Assembly: GCA_963854835.1 (NCBI GenBank)
Contig: OY978527.1
Span: 16,749,584 to 16,813,583, forward strand
DNA: 64,000 bases
Direction: 5' to 3'
Source of the DNA: Megamerina dolium
Lineage: Eukaryota > Arthropoda > Insecta > Diptera > Megamerinidae
Shown here: positions 53,164 through 64,000 of the stretch, in pieces
Position numbering within the stretch: position 1 is the stretch's first letter
Layout: each line of letters opens with the position of its first letter
Program-made: the position numbers and the translations under genes
The notes under the pieces: model-generated
The model's input: the letters and a program-made list of their open reading frames with translations, nothing else
Told to the model about the DNA's origin: nothing
Database searches by the model: none

Positions 53164-53867
53164 TATGTATGTAGGAGCATATAAACACATGAGTACATAT
53201 AGTTCGTGTACATATATTTGTATTTAATACATTGAAGTAATAAATTCAATTATTACTACAATACATACATACATATATATCGTATATATTAGGTGTATAT
53301 ACATACTCATTATTATTATTATTATTGTCATTCGCATTGTGTATGGATGTGATGTGTCAACATATGGAGATGACGATCAGATGTGAGAGACAAGATATTA
53401 TATTCATGTGCGTTGGCATATAAATACAACAGCCATATGACATGACTGATGTTAATAAATTAAAACAAGAATAATAATATGTACACAGCGGTACATACAT
53501 ACATGCATGCATACTCGTATGTATGAGCAGCTACAACAATAATGAAAATCATATAAAATATAGATACTACTATAATATCAAACAACAACAACAATAGTAA
53601 CAACAACGACATTAATAAGTGCTTACATAAATACATACTTATACATTATGACAGGCGACAGGTGAATGAACCATTAAAATGAGATATTATGATTGTATGC
53701 ATACATACATACATACAGACATACATACATACTATACGTACTGTATTAACACATTGTTGATGTTTTTTTTTTTTGTTATTGTAATTGTTTTTTATGAATA
53801 TATTTAGTAGTATTTATTATTCTAGTTGTTGTTGTTATTGTTGTTGTTGGTTTAAACAACAACGATG

Positions 53868-53899
<32 letters not shown>

Positions 53900-54560
53900 C
53901 ACACACTTACTTAATACAAATGATGAAAAAAATAATACCTACTCGTATGAAGATGTCCTTCTGATGATGAGGATGATGATGATGATGATGTTGATGATGC
54001 CGAACGAACTTATGTACGTGGATGGATCTAAGCAAGAAGCAGGTGAAAATTGTTAGCAGATGTTACTTGCTTACAAAGAATGATGCTTTTTTTTTTTTTT
54101 TGATATAGCCACACAAAAGCCTTCAAAGGTAAATGACCCAGACTCTTAGTGCCTGTGCACTAGCAAGGACTAAAATTAGAGCAACTTAGAGTGCCGTCTA
54201 TCAAGTGATATACATTTTAAATTGAACACGTAATAGTGTTTACATCGATCGGGCTAGGCCTCCTCTTAATTCTGCACCAGAAATTATACTATTGAACGAA
54301 ATAGCAAAATGGAAAATTTGTATGGAATTAAACGCTCTTTAGCTTATAATCTTGAGAATATCAAATAATTGCTTGACAATGTTCTCCATAATGAAAGTAA
54401 AGTGTATCATAGTGCATTTGTATGGGAACTATATGAAGTATGGAGCGTGGTATTACAATTTGTTGTTATTGTTATATGTTAGATCTATTTAATTTCAATT
54501 TCTATACTAAAAATTGTTGTCTCACAGTTATTTTTATGTAAAATATTGTATAACTATATT
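53164..54560. other. Microsatellite-dense non-coding DNA
   Basis: Repeats include ATT (about 53310-53326), ACAT (53700-53730), TTG (53825-53848), a TA run (53872-53898) and GAT (53964-53998). The preceding stretch also has an AAT run at 52697-52721. No gene was recognised. Confidence 0.6.
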
Positions 54561-54572
54561 CGACTATTGGAG

Positions 54573-55400
54573 CTATAACTTAATTCGTGCGGTTTTTTTT
54601 TCCAAGTATTGCCCATCTGAAGCTATGACTTTTTCCCATCTTTCTGGCAATTTGTGGATTCCATCCCAAAAGAGCTGTGCCGGCTTGGTGGCCAAGAATG
54701 AATCAAGCCAATTTTTAATACAGTGTTCTGATGTGAAACTTATTCCAGTGTGGGCAAGGTCTGGGCTATAAGACGGGTGAGCCAAAACTTCCCAGCTGCT
54801 GTTTTCCAAATAGATTTTGACCGCTGTTGCAATGTGCGGCCGAGCGTTGTCATGATAGAAAATTATGGACTCATATCTGGTCGCATATTCCGGGCGTTTT
54901 TCGGCTATTGCTCTCTTCAAACGGATTAATTGTATTCGGTAGTGTTCTGCATTGATGGTTTCACCCGATTTTAGCGGCTCATAATACAGCACACCCTTCT
55001 GATCCCACCAAATACAGAGCATTACCTACGCGCCATGGATATTCGGCTTTGCTGTTGATTTGGCTGGTTGTCTGGGTTTCATATATGATTTTTTGCGCTT
55101 GGAGTTGTCATAATGGATCCATTTTTTATCACCAGTAACAATCCAATGCAAAAATGACTTCTTTTTGTGGCGTTCAGCAGCATTTCGGATATGCAAAATC
55201 GCCTTTCAACGTCTCTCGGCTTCAGTTCATGTGGCACTCAATTTCCTTGCTTTTGAATGTATCCGGCTGCTTTTAAACGTTTTAAAATGGCTGCTTGAGT
55301 GACTCCAAAAGATTCTGCAAACTCTGCTTGTATTTGGCAACAATCTTCAACGAGAAATGCTCTCAGTTCTTCATTTTCAAACTTTTTTGGCTGCCCAGGA
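54573..55400 (-). pseudogene. DD34D mariner transposase, N-truncated and frameshifted
   Basis: On the minus strand: FENEELRAFLVEDCCQIQAE, FAESFGVTQAAILKRLKAAG (helix-turn-helix, 55390-55240); WIVTGDKKWIHYDNSKRKKS (first Asp, about 55145); ETINAEHYRIQLIRLKRAIA; IIFYHDNARPHIATAVKIYL (second Asp); EVLAHPSYSPDLA; and NWLDSFLATKPAQLFWDGIH near the C-terminus. The third catalytic Asp (normally in 'APSDYHLF') is lost in a small deletion after SPDLA. At least three frameshifts occur in the first half. The far N-terminus is cut where retrotransposon ORF1 sequence begins at about 55400. The right-hand TIR is absent and the left one was not identified. Confidence 0.86.
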
Positions 55401-56100
55401 CACCGCCAGACACCTGTCGTTGAGCTGTAGAACAAAGGACATACTGTTTTTCTGTGGCTTTTCCGCTTTTATGACTACCCAGTCATCCATCGGAACATCT
55501 GGATTGTGAGACTTGAGATACTTCAGCATCTCCGCACTTTCAAACGCCATCACCGGTAACCAGATACGCGCCCGAGGAGGACAAGGTATATCTTTTGCAG
55601 GGATTAACTTGTTTTAAGCCACCCACTGCACTGCAGATCTCGGCAACACACTGCTCCAAGACAACGCTTGACCAGTCAACGTCGCACCTGATCATCCTAC
55701 AGCCGCGGAGGATCCCCGCAGAATCGAAGGAAGGAAGAGCATCGAATCGCAGGACCCCCCTGCCGCTGTTGGTAATTTCGTCTATCAGTGCGAAGAGAAG
55801 GTTATCCTTAACCACTCTTGTGATCGATTTCCCTTTGATGCTACTTCTTTTGTGATTCTCGTGGCCATGAATTCCTCATATTCTTCTACCACCTTTTTAT
55901 ATTTAATATTGTTCTTTGCATCGCGCTCGTTTGTCTCTCCAGCAAACTCATTCTTAGCAATCTTGTTAAAGAGAGCCTTCGAGTAACGACATTTCATTGC
56001 CACACCTTCGAACTTGTGTTTCGATTTAGACGGCTTGCTAACCTTCGGCTGGGTTTAGTGCCCGTCGCGTTTTTTGATGTGCTTGGGTTATTGCCTATCT
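55401..56100 (-). pseudogene. Retrotransposon ORF1-like protein (DUF4780-type)
   Basis: The minus strand gives three segments in different frames. First (56003-55785) is VAMKCRYSKALFNKIAKNEF followed by MATRITKEVASKGNRSQEWL, a basic and acidic N-terminal part. Second (55815-55590) is FDALPSFDSAGILRGCRMIR, CDVDWSSVVLEQCVAEICSA, VGGLKQVNPCKRY. Third (55555-55400) is MAFESAEMLKYLKSHNPDVP, MDDWVVIKAEKPQKNSMSFV, LQLNDRCLAVSWAAKK. The last two resemble the DUF4780 domain found in insect retroelement ORF1 proteins. Frameshifts and stops separate the segments. The mariner at 54573-55400 replaces what should follow. The domain name is from memory and needs a profile search. Confidence 0.55.
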
Positions 56101-56620
56101 AGTAAGTTAGTACTGTGACTCGTGCTTGCCTTGCTATCTTGGCTGGATGCCAGGAGTTGGTTTTCTTCCTCTTGTGGAGAGGAAATTCTTTCCAATCTTG
56201 GAAATAATTTTGGTAAGGTGTTTATGTTTTGGTCTGTCATGCGACATTTCGTCAAGCTAGGCGACCTCGAGCATAAAAGGGGGAAATTATGGGGTCCTCC
56301 ACGGCAGCGCCCCTTACCGTGGTAAGGCCGTAGTTACTTCCTGAGGTGGCTAGGTATCAGGGATGGAAACTGCGTTCACGATGCCCATTTTTCAGTTCCC
56401 TGCACCATTCAGCCATCAACACGATTCCAAGAACACCTTGGCTTGGGAATTGTTTTTCTGTTTTGGTCCGCGACTGGTATTTTATTTCCCAGTTACCCTG
56501 CATGTGCCGACCCTTCCCCAATCCGCCACCTGGGGACGCATCCGATGGGAGACAGATAACTCCATACGGAAATCGACCTCAGAGTGGTGAAATGTGTGAA
56601 AGTCCCCTCTTAATTTTTTC
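56101..56620 (-). other. Probable 5' leader of the preceding retroelement
   Basis: This is one of the most GC-rich stretches of the window (for example GGGGTCCTCCACGGCAGCGC at about 56290, GCCGACCCTTCCCCAATCCG at about 56508). It lies immediately upstream, in antisense, of the ORF1-like segments. Position and composition fit a LINE 5' untranslated region, ending near 56620 where AT-rich DNA resumes. No conserved motif confirms it. Confidence 0.4.
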
Positions 56621-57305
56621 TCCCTGATGATCAAAATTTTGACACACCTTAATCAATGGAAATGATACAAAAACATATTACTTCTGCTAACATCCTGATG
56701 ATGTCAGTGTAAAAAATATGAAAATGGCTTTCCTGGAAAAATATGAAAAAAAAATCCTAATTTTTACTATAAAAATATCTAATGAAAGGGGTGAATGATT
56801 ATTGATTATAATCTTTATGGGTTTAGATCATTCAACTATAAAGTTGCCAGTGAGTTGCTAATGAGTTTTCATGTTCATTTTATATTTCCTCCCAAATTTG
56901 AATACAATTTTCATAAATATCGCATCCATGTAATGTGTGGTAATATTCTTCAATAAATGTGACTACTTACATACATTCATAAAATCAATCAGCCATTGTC
57001 AGTCATTGACCATCTGTCAATTTTGTATGCGTAATAAGAAGTGCTACCACATGCTTCTACTCGTAGATATTTGTCATGTACTTATATATGTACATATATA
57101 TAACTAGGTGTTAAACCTTTTGTTCTCTTTTATCCTCAGTATTTGTTATAGTTGGTGTTTGACCAACATCTGTGTTTTTTTTTTCTCGATATAAATCCTT
57201 AAACATATTTTTTGCTATATTTGTTGCTTTTCCTTTAATAAAATATTTTCATTTTATTATTTATAAGACATGTTTGCTGCTTCTTCTTTATTCACTCACT
57301 CTCTT

Positions 57306-57336
<31 letters not shown>

Positions 57337-58096
57337 TTTAGCGTTCACTACAGTTAAGGTAATTGTCATCATTTCTCTGGATATTACCAACTTATATGTG
57401 AACACATTTGAGCAGTCAATGAGACAGAGAGTAAGAGTATGAGTGAGAAATAAAGACGGTGTTTATTAGAGATAGGAGAGTGGGTTGTTTGTAATGGATA
57501 GATTGTATTTCAAAGTGAATAATATTTATGGATTAGTACTATTTATGTTGTGTTGCTTTTTCTTTCGTTCTTTTTATTTACCTTATAATCCCGTATATGT
57601 GTGCTTAGCATCCTTTTGTGTAAGTTTATGTCACTGTTATAGATTTACTTTTACTCCTTCATAAACAAAGTTATCACCATATGTTAACATTTCAGTAAAA
57701 ATTTGAGGCGTTGGTACTTTAATTATGAATAAACTCTTTTTCTATTATGGAATTATATGACATTACAGACTTGAATTATTATTCAACAATTTGAAAACAA
57801 CCCTTGAGAGCAAACATTCAAATTAAATTACTTCCAAACATCCGTCTCGATGATTGCAATTTGAAATCAATGATTGCTATGCTTAAATAACGAATGTTCA
57901 AAGCAGTATTTTAATTAGAAGATTTCATAACGGTCAAGCTCTAGCGAAATGTTTTGTATAGGAAATCCAAATTTGCAAAAAATTATAATCGGAAAGAATT
58001 TGAAGGAAAAGAAGATTTTGCCAAACATTAAGCAAGTAAAATAGAACAAAAGCAAAATCTTTATATGATTAACAAATTTGAAAAAAAAAAAAATGA
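56621..58096. other. Non-coding DNA with CT repeat
   Basis: A CT tract runs at about 57297-57338. The rest is AT-rich with short, uninformative frames. No gene or mobile element was recognised. Confidence 0.5.
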
Positions 58097-59455
58097 CCTT
58101 ACAGTCGGCTGCGGCCGACCAAATTATACCCTACATATGTATACAAAGTATACAAGGTGCGACAAATATGTATTAAGACTCGAACCATATCTCAGCAATC
58201 AAGCGCGTCATCTATGTGTGAGCACATGCGTTTTGAAGCTTCAACCTTCCTCTACTAACTGTCAAAATTTCATGGCATTTGGTTGACTTCGACTTCTTTT
58301 TGTTCCCAAAACTGAAATTAAAGTTGAAAGGATCCTTTTTTAATGAGATTCAGACCATACAACGGTCTTCGACGAGGGCACTGGAGGCAATTCCGAAAAA
58401 TTAGCTGGAACATGCGTTTGAATCACTATTAAATCGATATAACAAATGTATTGAATCAGGAGGAGAATATTTCGAATAAATATACCGAAAAATTAGCAGA
58501 TATCGTGTTTTAATTGTATTTTCTACAGGCAGTCTTAATATATAATTGTCACACCTGGTATATATATAAAGTTTGCTCGAATATCCATATGTTTCCTAAT
58601 TTTTTTTTTATTACTAATCTACACCTAAAATATGGTTGAATTTGACAAAGTATTTTGTAAGTTATGAGAGTTTTAAGGGATTTTTCAGATAATTCCAAGG
58701 CTTAGTAGTGAGTGTAGCTTGCCCATTCTTATAATTCTATTTATCTTTACAATATTTATTCACACCTTAAATTTGGTTGTCCTAGGCCGAATAGTTTGTA
58801 AGTTATAGCGGTTAAAATTTTTGTTAATTTTCGCAACTTTGTATGGTCACGCCCATTAAAAAGTGGGCATGGCACGCTGATTTCATGCCACATTATTGCC
58901 GATTACAATACTAATCTAAGTGTCAATTATGGTTGTTATAGCCAGAGTATTGCAGAAGTTACAGCTATTTCAATTTAAAAGAAATTCAGTCATTCTGTAT
59001 GGAGCCTACTATAAACAGTGGGCGTAGCGCACCCATTTCTGGCAAGATTATGTGGCAGTATAATATAACTCCACATGCCAAACATTGTTGTCCCAGATGA
59101 TATATGTATTAAGTTAGTTATAGCAAGTTAAAGATAATGAAAATTCCGAGGTTAATCGCTTTGAATGCTTGGTGTGGGCGTGGCTATTGACCGATCATGC
59201 CCAATATCAATCCCCTCCGTATCCTTGGATCAAAGGTTACTTATGCCAAATTTTGTCAAAATTGCGCAGTATTTGCTCAAGTTATCGTGCGAACCAGCAA
59301 GGTGACATCGTTAAATCGAAAATTTAAGCGACGCTGATCACGAATATATGTATATAATTTTCTATATCTCCGGAGATTCCTTCAAGTGGTTACAAACATC
59401 TGACCGAAATGAATATACCTTGCAATTGCATTATGCAGGGTATAAAAAGAAAAAT
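58097..59455. repeat. Unclassified element made of degenerate ~150 bp direct repeats
   Basis: The left edge has a hairpin, GTCGGCTGCGGCCGAC (about 58103-58118), then CAAATTATACCCTACATATG. The right edge reads GCATTATGCAGGGTATAAAA (about 59430-59450), so ATACCCT and AGGGTAT face each other. Between them, at least five units begin with patterns like CACCTTAAATTTGGTTG, followed by 'AGTATTNTGTAAGTTAT' (starts near 58622, 58768, 58918, 59080 and 59250). Several are followed by a GTGGGCGTGGC-type box (58863, 59021, 59173). No coding capacity. It resembles repeats common in fly genomes, but I cannot name the family. Confidence 0.6.
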
Positions 59456-60720
59456 AGATTTGACAAAAAAATCAAATTACCGACAATTTGAAATCAACCT
59501 TTGATATCAAATCTTAAAAAGACAATTTTCTCAAACATTATTGTCTTATTGTGATTTCAATGATTTTATGCAATTTATGAAAAAGCTGTGCAAGAACCTG
59601 TAAAGATTCCAATATCTAAGCATTTCAAAAAATACCAACTGCAATTCCCTTTTATAATTTCATTATAACCATTTTAAACTAGTACCAACCACGTTCCTAA
59701 CTATGTATGTACATATATTCTATACCAATTACGATGTAAATTTTCATATAAACAATAATCATTCATAATCTGATTGACACGCCTTCTAATTGCATACTTA
59801 AATACGAATAATACGATTATAAAAGCATATAATAAAACACAAACACCAATAAATATTCATAACAATAAATGATAATAATAATAATGTACAATATATAAAT
59901 GAATACCTACATATAAATAAATAGAAATGAAGCGAAACCAAAACCAATAATAAAAACGACAAAAAAAAAAAAAAATTGCCTAAAGTATTCTCATCCGCCT
60001 GCGGCCAATGGTCCGTGCAGAATTCACACTTCTGTTTTATCATACGAGTATGAGTACGTTCATACGAACGAACAATTTGAACTCAACAAACGAACACTCA
60101 TCTCGCTATACGTAATCGTCGTGCTCACTGAATGCAAAAGCAATAAAAACAGAAAGACAAAAAAAAAATTCAAAATAAATACTAACAACTCAACAAACCC
60201 AAACATCCAATGAAAATGACCGACCTTGAGTAGATAAAAGTCTTTGAACGCAAATACATGAAATCCATACACACACGCATAATTATATTTGCATGCACAA
60301 TTTTGGCAGTTCATATCATTATAATCATTATGATTATGATTATGATTATGAAATAAAATAATCAAAATTATAATATTAGTCACTGCTGTTGTTGTTGTTG
60401 TTGGTTCGTTCGGCAATGCATGGTAATTGAACAGTAATACTAATATTGAATGAAAAGAGTAAAAAAAATTGCAAATATTTTATAAAAATAGTAAATTCTA
60501 CAATACTAGTGGCATATGTAATTTTAATTAAACCATAATTTTGCTTATAAATGGAGTTAAAAAATTGCTCTAGAAAAACGAAGAGACAGGGATGTTTTGT
60601 TTTTAACTCTTTTTTTTTTACAATACATTCGATTTTTTCTTGTGTGCAACGTTTTGTAAATAGAATTTTTTGTCAAACAATAAAATAGGAACCTTTTTGA
60701 GTTAAATGTAGAAATTATGA
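59456..60720. other. Non-coding DNA with AAT, ATGATT and TTG repeats
   Basis: Simple repeats occur at about 59870-59885 (AAT), 60318-60352 (ATTATG units) and 60386-60404 (TTG). No gene was recognised. Confidence 0.55.
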
Positions 60721-60721
60721 A

Positions 60722-61215
60722 GGTATATGTTAGGTTATGTTATTGTGGCTGCCCTCTCTCTGAGAGAACACACTTAGGCCAGAAAGACCCATTGTGATAG
60801 CACCGAGCTTCTCTTCCAATTCTGATGTGCGTATTAAATTTGGACAGCATGAGAAGGGACCTACTTATATTAGAACGACAGAACCCTTGTGACATCACAT
60901 TAATGCTGCAACTAGCCACCGACGTAAGAACATACAAAATTGCATTGATTTTCTCCGCTCCGAGCAACGTCTACGTCACCGTCATACGGTGGTGAGTTTT
61001 CGTTAACACGACATTCCCATAAGATAGGTCGTGTCAGCTGACACGTTCTACGTTTTTACATCGGTGGCTAGTTGCAGCATAACTTAGTTATGTCACAGAG
61101 CTTTTTTTAGAAGCATTTTTGGCAAATTGTTGCTGTGGGAAAAATTGGCAATTCTTGCCGACAGGTGGATACCGTTCGAAAGAGAAATCTTTTCGATATT
61201 AAATTTTGTTATGAT
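60722..61215 (-). mobile_element. SINE (LINE-type tail) interrupted by a small TIR element
   Basis: The SINE 3' tail is on the left in complement: TTAGGTTATGTTATTGTGGC, GCCCTCTCTCTGAGAGAACA, CACTTAGGCCAGAAAG and TTGTGATAGCACC. The body follows: ATTAAATTTGGACAGCATGA, TAGAACGACAGAACCCTTGT, GACATCACAT, then the insertion at 60904-61079, then GTTATGTCACAGAGCTTTTT and CTTGCCGACAGGTGGATACC. The copy ends near TTTCGATATTAAATTTTGTT; its tRNA-like head (right side) is lost. The two halves join correctly if the insert and one TAA are removed. Confidence 0.86.
60904..61079. mobile_element. 176 bp TIR element (MITE) inside the SINE
   Basis: The left terminal repeat is TGCTGCAACTAGCCACCGAC, continuing GTAAGAAC. 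The right is the near complement GTTTTTACATCGGTGGCTAG, then TTGCAGCA. The direct flanks are TAA at 60901-60903 and 61080-61082, a 3 bp TWA target of the PIF/Harbinger type. It is too short to encode a transposase. The superfamily is inferred from the 3 bp target only. A Harbinger-like nuclease relic lies at 9058-9860, but I see no sequence link between them. Confidence 0.82.
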
Positions 61216-61429
61216 TCACCCCGGGGTAAATCGAACAGAAGTAATTTTTTTGAAATTCCTCCCTTGTTTGATTAAAAGTTTTTTCCACATCCGATTTTTA
61301 ATTTTTCAATTTTTCTACGACTACAGAGTAGTCGATTCAGTCGGTAATGTTTTAAATCAATAGAGAAGGAAAATTGAGTATGCTCAGAATATTGAAAGAA
61401 GATTAAAAAATACTAAATATTAAATATAT

Positions 61430-62175
61430 GTATTGAGTGGAAAATATGAATGAAATAAGTATAAAATTAATAAGTGAACACTGTGAAATGTGTATCACAT
61501 TGCAACGAAAGAAGTATTAAATTTAAAATGAATCCACTATATACCAATAAAAAAAATAAAAATAAAATAAAGTACTATGAATTCAGTATATATAAAATTC
61601 ATATGAAATTGCTGTGATATTTGAGTGAAATAATTATGAAATCAATTATATCAAATTTAATTTTTCAATATACTCAATATATTAAATAAAATTCTATATA
61701 CAATGTCGAAATAAATATGAAACTATTTAATATGAAATGAGTGTAAAATTAAGTTGCAGTTTTTACGATTTTTCCAAAAAACAAATCTAATTTGAAATCG
61801 GTATAAAATGATTATGAAATGATGGCAAAGAATGTAAAAATTTATGAAATGAAATAAAATGAATAAAGAAAAGTGCAATTATATACTGAATGTGAAATTA
61901 TTGCAAAATATGTACTATGAAACGAGTAATCGAAGTAATGAAATGAGTATGGTAGAGGAAGTACATAGTATGAGATTTTATGAAATGAGTGCATGAGGGA
62001 ACTGAGTGAAATATTTACAAGTTGTACTCTTAGATATTTCTATGAAATGAGTGAAAGGAAAAATTAAAGTGAGCATAAATTAATATGAAAAAATTTATGC
62101 TCACTCAATTTATGCTAATTTTTATTTAAATTAATATGAAAAACCGCTGAAAATGAAATGAGTGTGAAACGAGTG
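61430..62175 (+). repeat. Cryptic simple repeat rich in TATGAAATGAGT
   Basis: The motif ATGAAATGAGT, or near variants (ATGAAATAAGT, GAAATGTGT, ATGAAACGAGT), recurs at irregular spacing more than ten times, for example near 61733, 61917, 61937, 61980, 62041 and 62153. It has no coding capacity. The best-preserved SINE sits directly at its right end. Confidence 0.65.
62068..62105. repeat. Perfect 14 bp inverted repeat
   Basis: AGTGAGCATAAATT (62068-62081) and its exact complement AATTTATGCTCACT (62092-62105) surround a 10 nt loop. It lies within the cryptic repeat just upstream of the SINE. Confidence 0.8.
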
Positions 62176-62518
62176 GGTGCCGTAGCTCAGTCGTTAGTGT
62201 GTTGGCTTCTGATCTGTGGGTTGTGGGTTCGATCCCCGGCTGAAGTATAACAAATTTACTATCGAAAAGATTTTTTTTTCGAACGGTACCCACCTGTCGG
62301 CATGCAAAAGGGCACTTCTTCCGGCAGTAACAATTTTCCATGGAAAGGCTTCTAAAAGATCTCTGTGACAAAGCTCAGAAAAAGTGATGTGACAAGAGTT
62401 CTACCGTTCGGAACCGGCTTAAGGAAGTAGGTCTCTTCTAATATTGTCCAAAATTTAACACACACAACAGTAATGGACGCGAAGCTCGGCCAATGAGGCC
62501 TTTGGGGCTTTATGTGCC
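62176..62518 (+). mobile_element. Best-preserved tRNA-derived SINE, second tail type
   Basis: The head starts GGTGCCGTAGCTCAG, with A box TAGCTCAGTCG at 62183-62193 and B box GGTTCGATCC at 62226-62235. The cloverleaf-like head ends CCCCGGCTGAAGTATAAC. The body has all family blocks: TTACTATCGAAAAG, GGTACCCACCTGTCGGCATG, TCCGGCAGTAACAATTTTCC, TCTCTGTGACAAAGCTCAGA, AAAAGTGATGTGACAAGAGT, TCGGAACCGGCTTAAG and ACACACACAACAGTAATGGA. The tail is CTCGGCCAATGAGGCCTTTG, then GGGCTTTATGTGCC. It is not a functional tRNA gene, because there is no acceptor stem and the RNA-like part continues into the SINE body. Confidence 0.9.
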
Positions 62519-64000
62519 AATATGTAACACCGATAATAAAAAAATATGTAGGTATTATGAAATTTATATTTTCAATTCAACAACCAATTATGCTTATGTA
62601 CGAGCATACTGTGTCACTACATAGAATGATACAAATTGGGCACACAGTAGCAGACAGATCGTATCATTTCATATCATTTCAATTGATTCCATTAAAATTG
62701 TCGCTGAGTTGAGTCAAACTAATTTAATCTATCTGGAGGCATAATTTATATATTCTCTTTTAATAAAAAAGTATCAGAGGTGGCCGAGAGTAATAATGCA
62801 TATGTACTACCCACTCACAAAGTACTCTCTCATTTGTATTAAGTGTAATTTTTGACACTCTTGTGCTGTAATTTGCTAAACAAACAAACAAAAAAGCGAA
62901 AACCAAAGGGAAATTAATAAATTAACAACAACAAAAAGAAGGAAAAATAACAACAATAGACACAAAGAATGATGACGATATACATACATACATAATCGTT
63001 AATACATACTCGTTCATACAAATGAACAATCGATGCTTGCCGATCAAACAGTCAAGCAAACGAATGACTGACTGATCGGTCGATGATAATGAACTTGCTT
63101 TGCCTAACTAAGGTCATTCAATTCAATTCAATTCAATTCAACTCAATTCACTATGCTCATATATGTTGTGTGTATGTTTGTGGTAAGTATGCATTAGCGC
63201 TCTCTCTCTCTCTCTCTCTCGCTCATCTAGTCATTTGTATTTACTCTCTGTTAATATGTATATATTAAATACTTGTGCAGGCATACCGTACATTGCGATA
63301 ATGTGCGATAAGTTTTACCCTTCGAAACAAACCAAGAAAAATAATAATAAAAAAGAAGAAGAAATTTGACAATATAAAAAAGGCATGCAAAAACAAAGTT
63401 CAACAACCAGAAGGTGAATCGCTCCGTTTTAAAAATATCTACTTACGAGTATGCTACTCGCTTATCATCGTATAGACCTATATATGTATGTATGTATTTT
63501 GACAGTATGAGTATGAAGAAAAAAAATTAATATTTGGCGAAGTAATTTTATAAAAAGAAATATTTTTTCCTTCAATAAATTTCCTCACCTCTTCCCATAA
63601 CAATGATGCACTTTTGTCACAGGTGCTTATTAAATGAATCACAAATACTTACATTTAATTGTTGGTATATATGTATATTTATTTATTCATTTCTTTTTCT
63701 TTTTCGTTTTGCTTTTGATGCATACGTTTGATGACTAGTAGTACTACATATATACTATTGCAATAGAAGTAGACGGAGATCTGTCGACCATACAGCATGG
63801 CTTTAGAAAGTATTAAAGCTATTCAAACTAGAAACTACCACTCCAGACGAGTAATTCTTTAGAAATACCAGATATAAGGTACGTCAACCAACCGACCGAC
63901 CAACCGTTCGACCGAAAAGCAGCACAGCTGCTTGAAAAATCGCGAACTCATGTTCGAGATCAAGGATGGGCCAAAATAAAACAGATAATGTCCGGTATGG
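62519..64000. other. Non-coding DNA with ATTCA and CT repeats
   Basis: It includes an ATTCA pentanucleotide repeat (about 63116-63142) and a CT run (63199-63221), plus short ACAT and ATGT tracts. Position 63750 to the window end shows no repeat or gene that I recognise. Confidence 0.5.

Noticed and set aside
59798..60416. Hydrophobic 'membrane-like' frames near 60 kb
   Set aside because: They arise from AT-rich microsatellites (AAT, ATTATG) and have no conserved residues.
1..64000. CRISPR arrays, bacterial operons, phage or viral genes
   Set aside because: Nothing of the kind is present. Regular direct repeats here are microsatellites or transposon-derived, and all recognisable proteins are eukaryotic mobile-element proteins.

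Overview
This 64 kb window is eukaryotic, AT-rich and almost entirely non-coding. It looks like intergenic or deep intronic DNA of a higher fly. The evidence is the mix of transposon families (DD41D and DD34D mariners, Jockey-like and RTE-like LINEs, a tRNA-derived SINE, a PIF/Harbinger relic, TTAA-flanked elements) and the abundant ACAT/ATGT, CT/GA, GAT and TTG microsatellites. A tephritid fruit fly is a reasonable guess, because the DD41D 'rosa' lineage was first described in Ceratitis rosa, but that is inference. I found no host protein-coding exon, rRNA, functional tRNA or CRISPR. Every protein-like sequence I could assign is a transposase, nuclease, endonuclease or reverse transcriptase remnant, and each is broken by stops, frameshifts or truncation.

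Layout. 0-6.7 kb: a DD41D mariner (513-2042) interrupted by a LINE fragment with its own target duplication, then a Jockey-like remnant with an internal 204 bp duplication and an RNase H-type LINE tail. 8-11 kb: a SINE, a Harbinger nuclease relic and a second RNase H-type LINE tail. 13-27 kb: two long, nearly identical TTAA-flanked elements in opposite orientation, a TA-flanked element at 16.3 kb, a degenerate satellite-like array at 19.8-21.8 kb, an RTE-like insertion with a perfect 13 bp target duplication, and a 600 bp polypyrimidine tract. 29.5-30.4 kb: a deleted mariner with long inverted repeats and a second mariner scrap.

32.9-44.8 kb: the best RTE-like copies (endonuclease plus RT at 32.9-35.0 kb; RT broken by one stop at 41.1-42.9 kb), a Jockey-like fragment, another LINE fragment and two SINE pieces. 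46.3-47.6 kb: a second, more complete DD41D mariner with terminal repeats. 48-56.6 kb: a dense nest of LINEs, mariners and deletion derivatives, including an RNase H-type LINE flanked by a 12 bp target duplication. 58.1-59.5 kb: an element built from degenerate direct repeats. 60.7-62.5 kb: a SINE carrying a small TIR element inside it, a cryptic simple repeat, and the best-preserved SINE.

How the parts relate. The SINE (RNA polymerase III A and B boxes) has copies whose 3' tail matches the 3' end of the RNase H-type LINE at 50.7-51.9 kb, suggesting a LINE/SINE pair. The mariner, TTAA and small TIR elements are mostly non-autonomous and would have depended on transposases supplied elsewhere. 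No undescribed cellular system was found. The points of interest are nested insertions with readable target duplications, the SINE/LINE tail match, the inverted TTAA pair, unclassified repeat families and a perfect 21 bp hairpin.
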